This document shows positions 52,201 through 57,026 of a DNA stretch of 64,000 nt, in pieces. The position numbers were made by a program, and so were the translations under genes. Source of the DNA: Amycolatopsis iheyensis (GTDB lineage: Bacteria; Actinomycetota; Actinomycetes; Mycobacteriales; Pseudonocardiaceae); contig NZ_JAMXQV010000027.1 in assembly GCF_024703995.1 (NCBI RefSeq), positions 62,001 through 126,000 of the forward strand, in the 5' to 3' direction. The notes under the pieces are model-generated. The model saw only the letters and a program-made list of their open reading frames with translations. It made no database searches and was not told where the DNA came from. Position 1 is the first letter of the stretch; each line of letters begins with the position of its first letter.

Positions 52201-52753
52201 AGCGGCGGCGATCGAGGCGGCCCAGCCGTCGGAGGACGCAACGGAAAGCGCGTCGTCCCTGGTGACGTCACTGCGGGCGGCGGGCGAGGCGGAGCAGGAC
52301 CGGATCCTGCTGCGCCTGGTACGCAGCCAGGCATCGACGGTCCTGGGCCACACCGGCGCGGAGGGAATCGGCGCGGCACAGGCATTCCAGGAAGCGGGCT
52401 TCGACTCACTGGCGGCGGTCAACTTCCGCAACGGCCTGATCGCGGCGACGGGCTTGCGCTTGCCGGCAACGCTGATCTTCGACTGCCCGACCCCCAGGGC
52501 GGTGGTGGAGTACCTGCGCGCGGAGCTGCTAGGCGAGGAGGAGGACGTGGACGCCCGAGAGGAGGACGTCCGAAGGATCCTGGCATCGGTGCCGTTCGAG
52601 CGCTTCAAGGAGGCGGGGGTGCTGGAGACGTTGCTGGGCTTGGCGGAGAGTGCTGGGCCAGCTGTCCCGGAGCAGGCCGCGGACGACGACGAGCTGATCG
52701 ACGCCATGGATGTCGACAGGCTGATCGAAAGGGCCCTGGGCTCAGGGTCCTGA
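37229..52753 (+). CDS. RifA-like modular type I PKS: AHBA loading module plus three extension modules
   Basis: 5174 aa. Domains (approximate residues): A domain 1-497 (FYTSGTTGEPKG, Lys in SGKIQRR); KR-like remnant 510-855; loading ACP 858-945 (Ser in GCSSVAL). Module 1: KS 954-1380 (Cys~1127), AT 1484-1804 (GHSQGE, YASH: methylmalonyl), dead DH 1844-2058, KR 2197-2434 (GGTGTLA, catalytic Tyr in GQGNYAAAN), ACP 2474-2554. Module 2: KS 2571-2998, AT 3101-3418 (HAFH: malonyl), ACP 3491-3568. Module 3: KS 3588-4011, AT 4121-4445 (YASH), KR 4751-4968 lacking the Tyr (GQAAAGAAN), ACP 5021-5104; docking helix at the end. Propionate-acetate-propionate with one active KR is the RifA programme. GTG 37229 aligns with the RifA start (RADLIRPL); a Met 14 codons upstream is less likely. 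Confidence 0.95.
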   Translation: MRADLIRPLPQVLREHAGGFGEKVAFSDHRRAVTYGELEARTRRLAGHLAGLGVRRGDRVLLCLRNSVETLESYLAILRAGAVGVPVNPASTDAELGYLLADSEAVLVITDPVHVPGFVAAGVPLLVTGDAPPSVHAFRDLSETEPAEPARDDLGLDEVAWMFYTSGTTGEPKGVLSSQRNCLYSVAASYVPIPGLSADDRVLWPLPLFHSLSHIACVLSVTAVGATARLLDSPSGDEFLEAAQETRATFVAGVPTTYHYILEARRQREISLPDLRIGLVGGAVAGAELSRSFHDGFGVPLVDAYGSTETCGAITMTPPDGERVDGSCGLPVPGVDVRIVDPDTGHDVPADVEGEVWVRGPNVTSGYHNKPEATARAFRDGWYRTGDLASRDAAGYFTIRGRVSDLIIRGGENVHPEEIEAVLRAAPGIADVAVAGRPHEVLGEVPVAYVVPDAEGVDLAAVLARCRHELTAFKVPEEIYEVAAVPRTVSGKIQRRRLAEQPALLRYTASGSHDGVLRLRWVPAPVRGDSGPAPAIITAAELATAEPAELTVLVAPDLPADPAESRAETGRLVEAVTAWAARTEAGHLVLLTRGAVAASAGDEPADPAGSALAAATARALGPRAILVDLDDASPAEAVPYAGLRGDPRWAVRSGQLLVARLTRQEVADTSPRQQWAALDGVVVLTGADTPRGEAVTRHLEAFLPAGRLVLLDGDTEWAPSGPVAAVILADGDPALAAKLSDATASERTAFLAIVDSVKSTEAAAVVQERRRRGLGGAVLTWGAAADDAPPAQWARDGLHALDTFITGTDPAPLFALRPPRPEPGAFVPPLLRGFFAEPATALDDTSAALRAELAGLDRHGQRTLLQALVREETAATLNRPGAADVPADRAFRDLGCSSVALVELRTRLMAKTGLKLPTGTAFDHPTPRALADFLHAELTGGPAAETTVTTPAASDEPIAIVGMACRLPGGIAGPADVWRLVSEGREASGPFPADRGWDLGRLFDADPDRAGTSYVDRGGFLEGAAEFDAGFFGISPREAVAMDPQQRVLLETAWEALEHAGIDVSSLRGTDAGVFAGVMEQGYGTGGPVPEELEAFQTTGTAGSVASGRISYLLGLRGPAITVDTACSSSLVSLHLAAHALRRGECSLALSGGATIMATPQSFAEFSRQRALAADGRCKSYASAADGTAWAEGAGMLVLERLGDARRHGHRVLAVLRGSAVNSDGASNGLTAPSGDAQQRVIRQALTAAGLSTSDVDAVEGHGTGTKLGDPIEAEALLATYGADRAGEPLWLGSLKSNVGHTQAAAGVAGVIKMVEALRHGVLPATLNVDEPSSRVDWSAGAVALLTESRPWPERGRPRRAGISSFGLSGTNAHVIVEQAPEQPAVREAATPPAIVPFVLSARSSGALTRLAERLVPLVEHADESSWADIAVALAARRTTMDERAVVLAGSQEEALAGLRALARDEADPLVLRDIATSDASSGVVLVFPGQGAQWTGMGRELLDTAPVFAEVVEECARLLPEWADWSLLDVLRGDADEDLLTRVDVIQVASFAMMAGLAALWASAGIRPDAVVGHSQGEIAAAYVAGALSLHDAMRVVVVRSQTIADTLSGHGGMASVRLDADDATARLAKWAGRVQVAAVNGPSSVVLSGEPDALTEALAELAGAGVDVRRVAVDYASHSDQVEAVEDRLAEALAGLSPVEPAVPFHSTVTAAGRADGPLDAGYWYRNLRQQVRFGPAVDRLLEQGFGAFVEVSPHPVLVQPIAETVHETRSAAVVAGSLRRSDGGLGRLARSMAELFVRGVAVDWRALLPAPDAVAWVDLPTYPFERQRYWRRPVPAGGAAGLGLDDAGHPLLGALVRLPGSGGLVATGRWSASLLPWTRGDDVPEAALVELALWAGDLAGVPVVEELTVERAVTLSGHDGLDVRIVVAPPDGTGRRSLTVHSGPSVAGDWTPHATGTLAPASRDVVETAAAPAAEVALDEAEQSDAHRYGIHPALLDAAVRTVLPPERRPVTWRGVRLLASGAGTVGVRSTPSLRVELTDPAGQPVLTVAELVAAQRTATAALHRLDWVEHPPPQASAELVVHEADVSAGDPRAAVLAVLARLQAFLAEPGDARLVIVTPDDDGIATSAVQGLVRSAQSEHPGRIVLVAADDASLANVAVAGDEPQLRLRNGRVQVPRLARLDAAATASRPLDPAGTVLITGGTGTLAAITARHLVTEHGVRHLLLAGRRGPAAEGATALRDELTALGATVRLVAADVADREQVAALLASVPAEHPLTAVVHTAGVLADTVVTDLDADRVDAVFAPKVAAARHLDELTRDLDLAAFVLYSSAAGVLGNPGQGNYAAANAALDALARERRRAGLPAVSIAWGYWESASGLTRHLGHADLRRNRDIGMAGLSDADGMALFDQALRAGDAAVVATAFGAAADDTRVPSVLRGLTSARRPAAAAVRPAAAPAASSGRLNALPEAEQLDALVDLIRRQCALVLGHASTDAIRLDRTFKDSGFDSLTALELRNRLAAATGLTLSPAMIFDYPRPRALAAHLQAKLLDEDAQAQPATVAPKAAADEPIAIVAMACRFPGGVRGPEDLWRLVETETDAVTEFPADRGWDTDALYDPDPDHPGTTYVRHGAFLDEPGAFDAGFFGISPQEALAMDPQQRLVMETSWELLERAGVDPHGLAGQDVGVFVGVNSHDWTVRTHYASGVEGFRLTGGSGSVVSGRVAYHLGLEGPAITVDTACSSSLVSLHLAVQAIRNGECSMALAGGVMVMGTVETFVEFSRQRGLAPDGRCKAFADAADGTGWSEGVGLLLVEPLSQARARGHRVLALVRGTAVNSDGASNGLTAPNGPSQQRVIRTALAAAGLRADEVDSVEGHGTGTTLGDPIEAHALLETYGRDRPAERPLWLGSVKSNIGHTQAAAGVAGVIKMVLAMRHGVLPKTLHVDRPSTHVDWTAGAVRLLTERRDWPRAGRPRRAGVSSFGIGGTNAHVIIEEAGEQPVLADDVEAPAAEALVPVPVSGRSPAALRAQAGRLADFVASRPDVAPAGLALALATGRAQLDRRAVVVARDRAGLEGELRALADGATPVIGGTPADGKLAIVFTGQGSQWPGMGRDLAAAFPVFADAFADACGAVEKHWAGHDTTPLADVVFAAQDSGPGRLIDQTMYTQAGLFALETALFRLYESWGVRPDVVAGHSIGEITAAHVSGVLDLADAGKLVAARARLMQALPGGGAMVAVQASEAQVAPSLVEAPGVVDVAAVNSARSLVLSGDEGAVLWVASDLAQLGHKTRRLPVSHAFHSRLMRPVLAGFREVAESLAYRPARLPIVSTVSGRPDTAQRFATADYWVEQVRATVRFGAAVTALRDQGVTTVLELGPGGVLTTMASESVDSSAVACVATLRSDGVEAADAVAALGELHVRGVALDWPAVVGRPAGSGSALATELPTYAFQSRRYWLDQVPQGEPVAAAPVLDVPEESVAARLAERSRGERERLALEVIRESVAVVLGYQRADLDAMDDDQSFKSLGFDSLGGVRLRNRLRDLTGVDLPVTAVFDFPTPKVLAAHLSGEVAGEAPAPVAATVADDDEPIAIIGMGVRLPGGVETPEDLWRLVIERRDAISGFPVDRGWDTDGLYHPDPAHVGTTYTRSGGFLYDAAQFDPALFGISPREALAMDPQQRLLLEASWEALERAGIDPMSARGEEVGVFTGIVHHDYATRLDRIPEDVRGYVMTGTSPSVASGRIAYVFGFEGPAVTLDTACSSSLVAMHQAAQALRRGECTMALAGGATVMASPEAFVEFSSQRGLSADGRCKAFSATADGTGWSEGAGVVLLERLSVARQRGHRVLATLRGSAVNSDGLSNGLTAPNGSAQQRVIRRALASAGLDPADVDAVEAHGTGTVLGDPIEAGALLATYGKDRDANQPLWLGSLKSNIGHTQAAAGVAGVIKMVEALRHGVLPPTINIEEPTGQVDWSAGTVALLTEAREWPRTDRPRRVGVSAFGASGTNAHVILEQAPADEPVAEAPEPGLVTDVVPLVVSAKSARSLGAQATRLRTTLDRQPLGAVADALVRGRATLPERAVVLAGSPDEALTGLAALARGEAAPNLTTGSVTGSGAPGRLVFVFPGQGSQWTGMGRTLLESSAVFRARIDECAKAFEPWVDWSLTDVLRGEVDEQTLERVDVVQPASFAMMVGLAALWESAGVRPDAVVGHSQGEIAAACVAGALSLPDAARVVAVRSQAIATTLSGQGGMASVLLGATEAAEALTAWAGRLEVAVVNSSSSTVIAGDEEALTEALEAFTRDGVRIRRVPVDYASHTHHVERIEDVLATALRGIEARPPEIPFYSTVTGSWVDGGDAFGADYWYRNLRRPVGFGPAVASLLTDGFGVFLEVSAHPVLVQPMSDVIDDPDSARPRGATRPLVSGTLRRDTDGPAAFLGAAAALHVGGVPVDWTSALPARPARPAELPTYAFDRQHFWLTEAETDDDGPVTTTVDVGFWTAVDDGDPAALATLLELSADQSAALGTVLPALAGWRRAAETWSVSAQLRYTVGWVPPQREALGVPAGRWLVITPESVPHQGLPEQLRANGLDVLTCAVAPGASVADLTGQLGEVLAGNEVTGILALPDPAAVDPAAVTTATLTLIQALTAAGATAPLWCLTQGAVSVDVRDAAAGPAEVAQAAVWGLGRAAALELLDRWGGLVDLPAEPDGRAVRHLLGVLTGTAGEDQVAIRRSGVHVRRLRRATGTGGERRWRPHGTVLVTGGAEGLGRYVSSWLAQAGAERLVVTTGEDADVEALREELGAGIIVESCADGDRAALAALLDAHPLTGVVHAADLSFTSPLDETGGGEVTEVFRAKVDTALWLADLTADHPLDAFVVFSSIAGIWGGGGQAAAGAANAVLDALVRRLRADGVPAQAIAWGALTAAGIGMDEEMLAQLRRRGVIPMTPETAMAALDQSIQADTEAVVVADMDWNAFIVPFTSARQSPLFNDLPEAAAAIEAAQPSEDATESASSLVTSLRAAGEAEQDRILLRLVRSQASTVLGHTGAEGIGAAQAFQEAGFDSLAAVNFRNGLIAATGLRLPATLIFDCPTPRAVVEYLRAELLGEEEDVDAREEDVRRILASVPFERFKEAGVLETLLGLAESAGPAVPEQAADDDELIDAMDVDRLIERALGSGS

Positions 52754-52770
52754 CCCAAACGAAGGAGCAG

Positions 52771-52908
52771 GGTGGTCATCCCGTCGCCTGAGGCCGTCAA
52801 ATCACTTTGAGCCGGGCCCGCAACCCTCCACCCAGCGCAGGATGAAAGCGCAAGCTTGCGGGCCCGGCTCAAAGTGATAGGCCTCGTTCAGGCGACGGGA
52901 TGACCACC
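52771..52908. repeat. Nested perfect inverted repeats after the PKS gene
   Basis: An outer 21-bp perfect repeat (52771-52791 and 52888-52908) encloses an inner 23-bp perfect repeat (52801-52823 and 52856-52878). A CGCAAGCTTGCG palindrome lies near the centre. The transcript of either strand can fold into one long cruciform-like hairpin. It lies between convergent PKS and P450 genes. Confidence 0.92.
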
Positions 52909-53042
52909 CAGCGGCGCACCTCTCAAAGGTGAGGCAGCAGCGGCAAGAGAGGGCCATCCCGGAGCCTGCCCGTCCGGCGAGGACATTTCTTTGAACCCGC
53001 GGCAGAACAGCTTCCGTGAACCCGCGGCAGAAGCGGGTCCGA

Positions 53043-53161
53043 CCTCCCCCGCCCCTCCGGTTGGATTCTCAGTCGACACCTGGGTTTGTCAAGGCGGGAA
53101 AGCGTGCCTTGACAAACCCAGGTGTCGACTGAAATGCGGCTGGGATGAGGGGCGGGGGAGG
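53043..53161. repeat. Second set of nested perfect inverted repeats
   Basis: A 15-bp repeat (53043-53057 and 53147-53161) encloses a 26-bp perfect repeat (53070-53095 and 53106-53131) with a 10-nt loop. Just upstream GAACCCGCGGCAGAA occurs twice in direct orientation (about 52995 and 53019). No ORF is credible between 52754 and 53286. Confidence 0.92.
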
Positions 53162-53226
53162 TCTGGTTAGTTCGTACTCGGCTTGCGCTGCCGGCTGCCT
53201 GTTTCTCTTTGTGCACAACAAAAACA

Positions 53227-53271
53227 GGCCCGGCGTCAGGCAGCTCTTGGGGAGCCGCCCGTCGCCGGGCC
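53227..53271 (-). terminator. Rho-independent-like terminator of P450 gene
   Basis: GGCCCGGCG (53227-53235) pairs with CGCCGGGCC (53263-53271). In the P450 direction the stem is followed by the T-rich CCTGTTTTTGTTG. Confidence 0.7.
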
Positions 53272-53286
53272 CGTTCCTTTCCCTCG

Positions 53287-54492
53287 TCAGGCCTTGGTGA
53301 CCTCGATCGGGAGCTTGTTCACGCCGATCATCGCCCACGGATTACGGAGGTTCACCGGTACGTCGTCCCGCACCCGGATCTCCTTGTAGCGGTCCATCAG
53401 CATGCGCATCGCGATGCGCACCTCCAGCCGAGCCAGCGGTGCGCCCAGGCAGAAGTGCATGCCCTTGCCGAACGTCAGGTGGGGGTTGGGGCCTCGGTGG
53501 ATGTCGAACTTGTTCGGGTCCGTGAAGACCGTTTCGTCCCGGTTGGCCGTGGTCAGCCAGGCCAGCACGAACGAGCCCGCCGGGATCGGCTGGCCGCCGA
53601 TCACCACGTCCTTCTTCGCCTGGCGGCCGAGGCGCGGGAACGGTGGGCGGTAGCGCATCGACTCCTCCACCGCCGCCGGGATCAGTGTCGGGTCCGCGCG
53701 CAACTGGTCCCAGACCTCGGGGTTCTCGTGCAGGGCCAGCACCGTGTTGCCCAGCGTCGACGTCGCCGTGACGTGGCCGGCCAGCAGCAGGAGGCCCAGG
53801 AAGCCCACCGTCTCCTCGTCGTCCAGGGTGACGCCGTCGTCCTCCACCGCCAGCAGCTTGCTCGTCAGGTCGTCGGCCGGGTGCTTGCGGCGCTCGCGGA
53901 CGAACTCCAGCAGGTGCAGGTTCAGCTCGCGCAGCAGCGGCGCCACGTTGTCGACCGCGCTCTCGCCCAGTGAGTCCAGCGACTGCTCCGGGTCGACGTT
54001 GTGCACCTCGAAGAACGTGTCCGACAGCCGCCGGACGAACGCGCGGTCGGTGACCGGGATGCCGAGCATCTCCGCGATCACGATGAACGGCAGCGGGTAG
54101 CCCAGCTGCTCGATCAGGTCCCACTGGTCGCCGCCGGCGTCGGCGTCGTCGAGGAGCTGGTGGGTCACCTCGGTGATCCGCGGCTCGAGGTCCGCGATCA
54201 TCTTCGGGGTGAACGCCCGGCTGACGAGGCTGCGCAGCCGGCGGTGCACCGGGTCGTCCGCGCGGACGAAGTTGCCCTTCTTGAACAGGTCGAAGTCTTC
54301 CTGCTTCGGGGCCAGCGGTTCGACGTCGGACGAGAAGGCCGATGCGTCGGTCAGCACCTGGAGGGCGTCCTGGTAGTCGAGCACGTGCCAGGCCTTGATC
54401 TTGTCGTCGAAGTGCACCGCCCCACGTGCCCGCAGCCCGTCGAGATAGGCGAGAAAGTTGGACAGCGTCCGTTCGGACTGGATCACACCCAT
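53287..54492 (-). CDS. Cytochrome P450 (fourth), paralogue of the 14-kb P450
   Basis: 401 aa. The haem loop is FGKGMHFCLGAPLAR, the I-helix AGHVTATS and PPFPRLGRQAKKDVVIGG is shared in form with the P450 at 13994-15196. The two are closely related throughout, and each diverges from a related methyltransferase, showing duplication of the pair. The acid of the I-helix is Val here (His in the sister), so the copies may have split function. Its promoter carries the GGGAT box with the ACTAGCAG flank also found upstream of the sister P450. Confidence 0.93.
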   Translation of the reverse strand: MGVIQSERTLSNFLAYLDGLRARGAVHFDDKIKAWHVLDYQDALQVLTDASAFSSDVEPLAPKQEDFDLFKKGNFVRADDPVHRRLRSLVSRAFTPKMIADLEPRITEVTHQLLDDADAGGDQWDLIEQLGYPLPFIVIAEMLGIPVTDRAFVRRLSDTFFEVHNVDPEQSLDSLGESAVDNVAPLLRELNLHLLEFVRERRKHPADDLTSKLLAVEDDGVTLDDEETVGFLGLLLLAGHVTATSTLGNTVLALHENPEVWDQLRADPTLIPAAVEESMRYRPPFPRLGRQAKKDVVIGGQPIPAGSFVLAWLTTANRDETVFTDPNKFDIHRGPNPHLTFGKGMHFCLGAPLARLEVRIAMRMLMDRYKEIRVRDDVPVNLRNPWAMIGVNKLPIEVTKA

Positions 54493-54540
54493 GAAAGCTC
54501 ACTTCTCTCGTACGGCCCGATTCCGCGATATCCGTCGGCC

Positions 54541-54576
54541 ACGGTAGTTCCGGGCCGAACGCCCCGGGCATCCCTC
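54541..54576 (-). promoter_or_regulatory. Cluster promoter motif (fourth P450)
   Basis: On the minus strand ACTAGCAGTGTGAGGGATGC has GGGAT at 54574-54570 and -10 TACCGT (54546-54541), spaced 28 nt. Confidence 0.78.
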
Positions 54577-54679
54577 ACACTGCTAGTTGTCGCCGCCGGG
54601 CAAGGCGCGGGCGGCCCGCGGGAAGCACCGTCAACGTGCGTGATGTGTGCGCTGTCCGGCGTCGGCAACACTTCCGCCC

Positions 54680-55681
54680 ATGGACGGCTTCGAACTGTAC
54701 GACCTCGGCAGCAAGCTGATGCGGCTCGGCGAGGACGCCATCCCGGACCCCAACGGCCTGCGGCAGCTGTCCCAAGGCGTGCAGCACGTCATGCTCGACA
54801 TCTTCGGGCACGCGGGCACCTCGACCACGGACATCGCCGAGCGCACCGGCTTCCCGGAAAGCTACGTGGAAACGAGCGTCGCCGCCCTGCGTGACCGGGG
54901 CGCGCTCACCACCGAAACCGACCCGGACTCACCCGGCCGCACGATCGTCAAGCCCGTCGCCCAGCACAACGCCGCCGCGCGCGCCGCCGCCCGGGTCGAC
55001 GAGCGGCTCGGCGCGGCCGCCGCCATCGACGAGCCCGGCCGGCTCAAGGAAGTCGTCGGGATCCTGGAGATGCTGGCGCGCCGGATGCCCAAGGCCTTCT
55101 CCCCCGAACACTTCGACGCGCAGTACGCGGGCACCCCGCCGTGGGAAACCGGCGGCCCGCAACCGGCCCTGCGCAGCCTCGCCGAGGCGGGCGCCTTCCG
55201 CGGCCGGGTGCTCGAGGCCGGCTGCGGCACCGGCGAGCACGCGCTCATGACCGCCGCGCTCGGCCTGCCGACCGTCGGCATCGACCCGGCGTCGGCCGCG
55301 ATCGAAACCGCGCGGCGCAAAGCCCGCGAACGCGGCCTCGACGTCCGGTTCCTGGTCGCCGACGCACTCGACCTCGGCGCACTGGGCGAGCAGTTCGACA
55401 CCGTGCTCGACTGCGGCCTCTTCCACGTCTTCACCGACGCCGAGCGGGTCCGGTACGTCGACAGCCTCGCCACCGTGATGCCGCCGGGCGCCCGGTTGTT
55501 CCTGGTCTGCTTCAGCGACCGCCAGCCACCCGGCAACGGGCCGCGGCGGGTGAGCCAGGACGAGCTGCGGGCGTGCTTCGCCACCGGCTGGCGGATCGAC
55601 GCGATCGAGCCGGCGAAGCTCGACAACAACAACAATCCGGACGGGGCACACGCCTGGCGGGCGCGGATCACCCGCGTCTGA
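54680..55681 (+). CDS. SAM-dependent methyltransferase with N-terminal winged-helix-like segment
   Basis: 333 aa. Residues about 30-90 look like a winged helix (VQHVMLDIFGHAGTSTTDIA, FPESYVETSVAALRDRG, GRTIVKP), followed by a class I methyltransferase (VLEAGCGTGEHALMTAALG, VGIDPASAAIETA, DTVLDCGLFHVFTDAERVRY). Winged-helix domains are common as dimerisation lobes in small-molecule methyltransferases; a DNA-binding role is less likely but not excluded. The paralogue at 15325 has lost this segment. ATG 54680 has no clear ribosome site, and the upstream 60 bp are conserved with the paralogue. The acceptor is unknown. Confidence 0.85.
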   Translation: MDGFELYDLGSKLMRLGEDAIPDPNGLRQLSQGVQHVMLDIFGHAGTSTTDIAERTGFPESYVETSVAALRDRGALTTETDPDSPGRTIVKPVAQHNAAARAAARVDERLGAAAAIDEPGRLKEVVGILEMLARRMPKAFSPEHFDAQYAGTPPWETGGPQPALRSLAEAGAFRGRVLEAGCGTGEHALMTAALGLPTVGIDPASAAIETARRKARERGLDVRFLVADALDLGALGEQFDTVLDCGLFHVFTDAERVRYVDSLATVMPPGARLFLVCFSDRQPPGNGPRRVSQDELRACFATGWRIDAIEPAKLDNNNNPDGAHAWRARITRV

Positions 55682-55798
55682 GGACCGCCGTTTCCCTTCG
55701 CACGCGAATGTCCCCGCGAATGTCACGAAAAACGGCGGTGCGTTCACGTCGAATTCGCAGAATCGGACGAACACGACTTCCGAAAGTGCTGTCAGCTT

Positions 55799-55834
55799 GA
55801 GGGATGGCCCCTGGGGAAGCGGATTTCGTACCGT
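55799..55834 (+). promoter_or_regulatory. Cluster promoter motif (AHBA operon)
   Basis: TGAGGGATGGCCCC places GGGAT at 55801-55805 and -10 TACCGT at 55829-55834, spaced 28 nt. The flank CTGTCAG is shared with the PhyH promoter. Confidence 0.78.
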
Positions 55835-55865
55835 GAAGCCAAGCAACAGAAGGAGCATGGCAGAA

Positions 55866-57026
55866 ATGAGTCCGCGACCCGGGCCGACCTTTCCGGATTG
55901 GCCGCAATTCGACGACACCGAACGCCGGGCTCTCGACCGCGCGCTGACCCAGGGCCAGTGGTGGCGCATGGGTGGCAGCGAGGTGGAGAGCTTCGAGCGG
56001 GAGTTCGCCGGCTACCACGGCGCCCGCCACGCCCTCGCCGTCACCAACGGCACGCACGCGCTGGAGCTCGCCCTGCAGGTGATGGGGGCCGGGCCGGGCA
56101 GCGAAGTGATCGTGCCGGCGTTCACCTTCATCTCCTCGTCCCAGGCCGCGCAGCGGATCGGGGCCGTCGCCGTGCCGGTCGACGTCGACCCGGACACCTA
56201 CAACATCGACGTCGAGGCCACCGCCGCCGCGATCACGCCGAAGACCCGGGTGATCATGCCGGTGCACATGGCCGGGCTCATGGCCGACATGGACGCCCTC
56301 GACAAGCTCGCCTCCGACGCCGGCGTCCGGATCCTGCAGGACGCCGCGCACGCGCACGGCGCCCGCTGGCAGGGCAAGGGTGTCGGCGAGCTCGACTCGG
56401 TCGCGGCGTTCAGCTTCCAGAACGGCAAGCTGATGACCGCGGGCGAAGGCGGCGCGGTGCTGTTCCCGGACACCGACGAGTACGAGAAGGCGTTCCTGCA
56501 CCACTCCTGCGGCCGGCCCCGCACCGACCGCCGCTACCACCACCAGGTGGCCGGCACCAACATGCGGATGAACGAGTTCTCGGCCGCCGTCCTGCGCGCC
56601 CAGCTGAGCCGCCTCGACGGCCAGATCGAGGTGCGGGAGCAGCGCTGGAAGTTCCTTTCCACGCAGCTGGCCGACATCCCCGGCGTCCGGCCGCAGGGCG
56701 GCGACTCGCGCGCCGACCGGAACCCGCACTACATGGCGATGTTCCGGCTCCCCGGCTGGACCGAAGAGCGGCGCAACCTCCTGGTCGACCGCCTGGTCGA
56801 CGCGGGGATCCCGGCCTTCGCGGCGTTCCGCGCCATCTACCGCACCAACGCGTTCTGGGAGATGGGCGCCCCCGAGACGTCCGTCGACGAGCTCGCGCGG
56901 CGCTGTCCCAACGCCGACGCGATCAGCGCGGACTGCGTCTGGCTGCACCACCGCACGCTGCTCGCTTCGGAGCAGGTCCTCGGCGACACCGCCGCCATCG
57001 TGGCCGACCTGGTGGCCGCCGGATGA
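55866..57026 (+). CDS. rifK: AHBA synthase / UDP-3-keto-glucose aminotransferase (RifK type)
   Basis: 386 aa, DegT-fold PLP enzyme. QGQWWRMGGSEVESFEREFA, VMGAGPGSEVIVPAFTFISS, HMAGLMADMDAL and K188 in SFQNGKLMTAGEGGAV match AHBA synthase closely, including the lysine position. RifK both aminates UDP-3-keto-glucose to UDP-kanosamine and makes 3-amino-5-hydroxybenzoate from 5-amino-5-deoxy-dehydroshikimate. ATG 55866 is 10 nt after AAGGAG; ATG 55857 is too close. It heads a rightward four-gene operon with overlapping starts and stops. Aminodehydroquinate synthase, dehydratase and the other early AHBA genes are not in the window. Confidence 0.96.
   Translation: MSPRPGPTFPDWPQFDDTERRALDRALTQGQWWRMGGSEVESFEREFAGYHGARHALAVTNGTHALELALQVMGAGPGSEVIVPAFTFISSSQAAQRIGAVAVPVDVDPDTYNIDVEATAAAITPKTRVIMPVHMAGLMADMDALDKLASDAGVRILQDAAHAHGARWQGKGVGELDSVAAFSFQNGKLMTAGEGGAVLFPDTDEYEKAFLHHSCGRPRTDRRYHHQVAGTNMRMNEFSAAVLRAQLSRLDGQIEVREQRWKFLSTQLADIPGVRPQGGDSRADRNPHYMAMFRLPGWTEERRNLLVDRLVDAGIPAFAAFRAIYRTNAFWEMGAPETSVDELARRCPNADAISADCVWLHHRTLLASEQVLGDTAAIVADLVAAG

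Noticed and set aside
54680..55681. A transcription regulator because of the winged-helix-like N-terminus
   Set aside because: The complete SAM motif set makes it a methyltransferase; winged-helix lobes serve dimerisation in many such enzymes.
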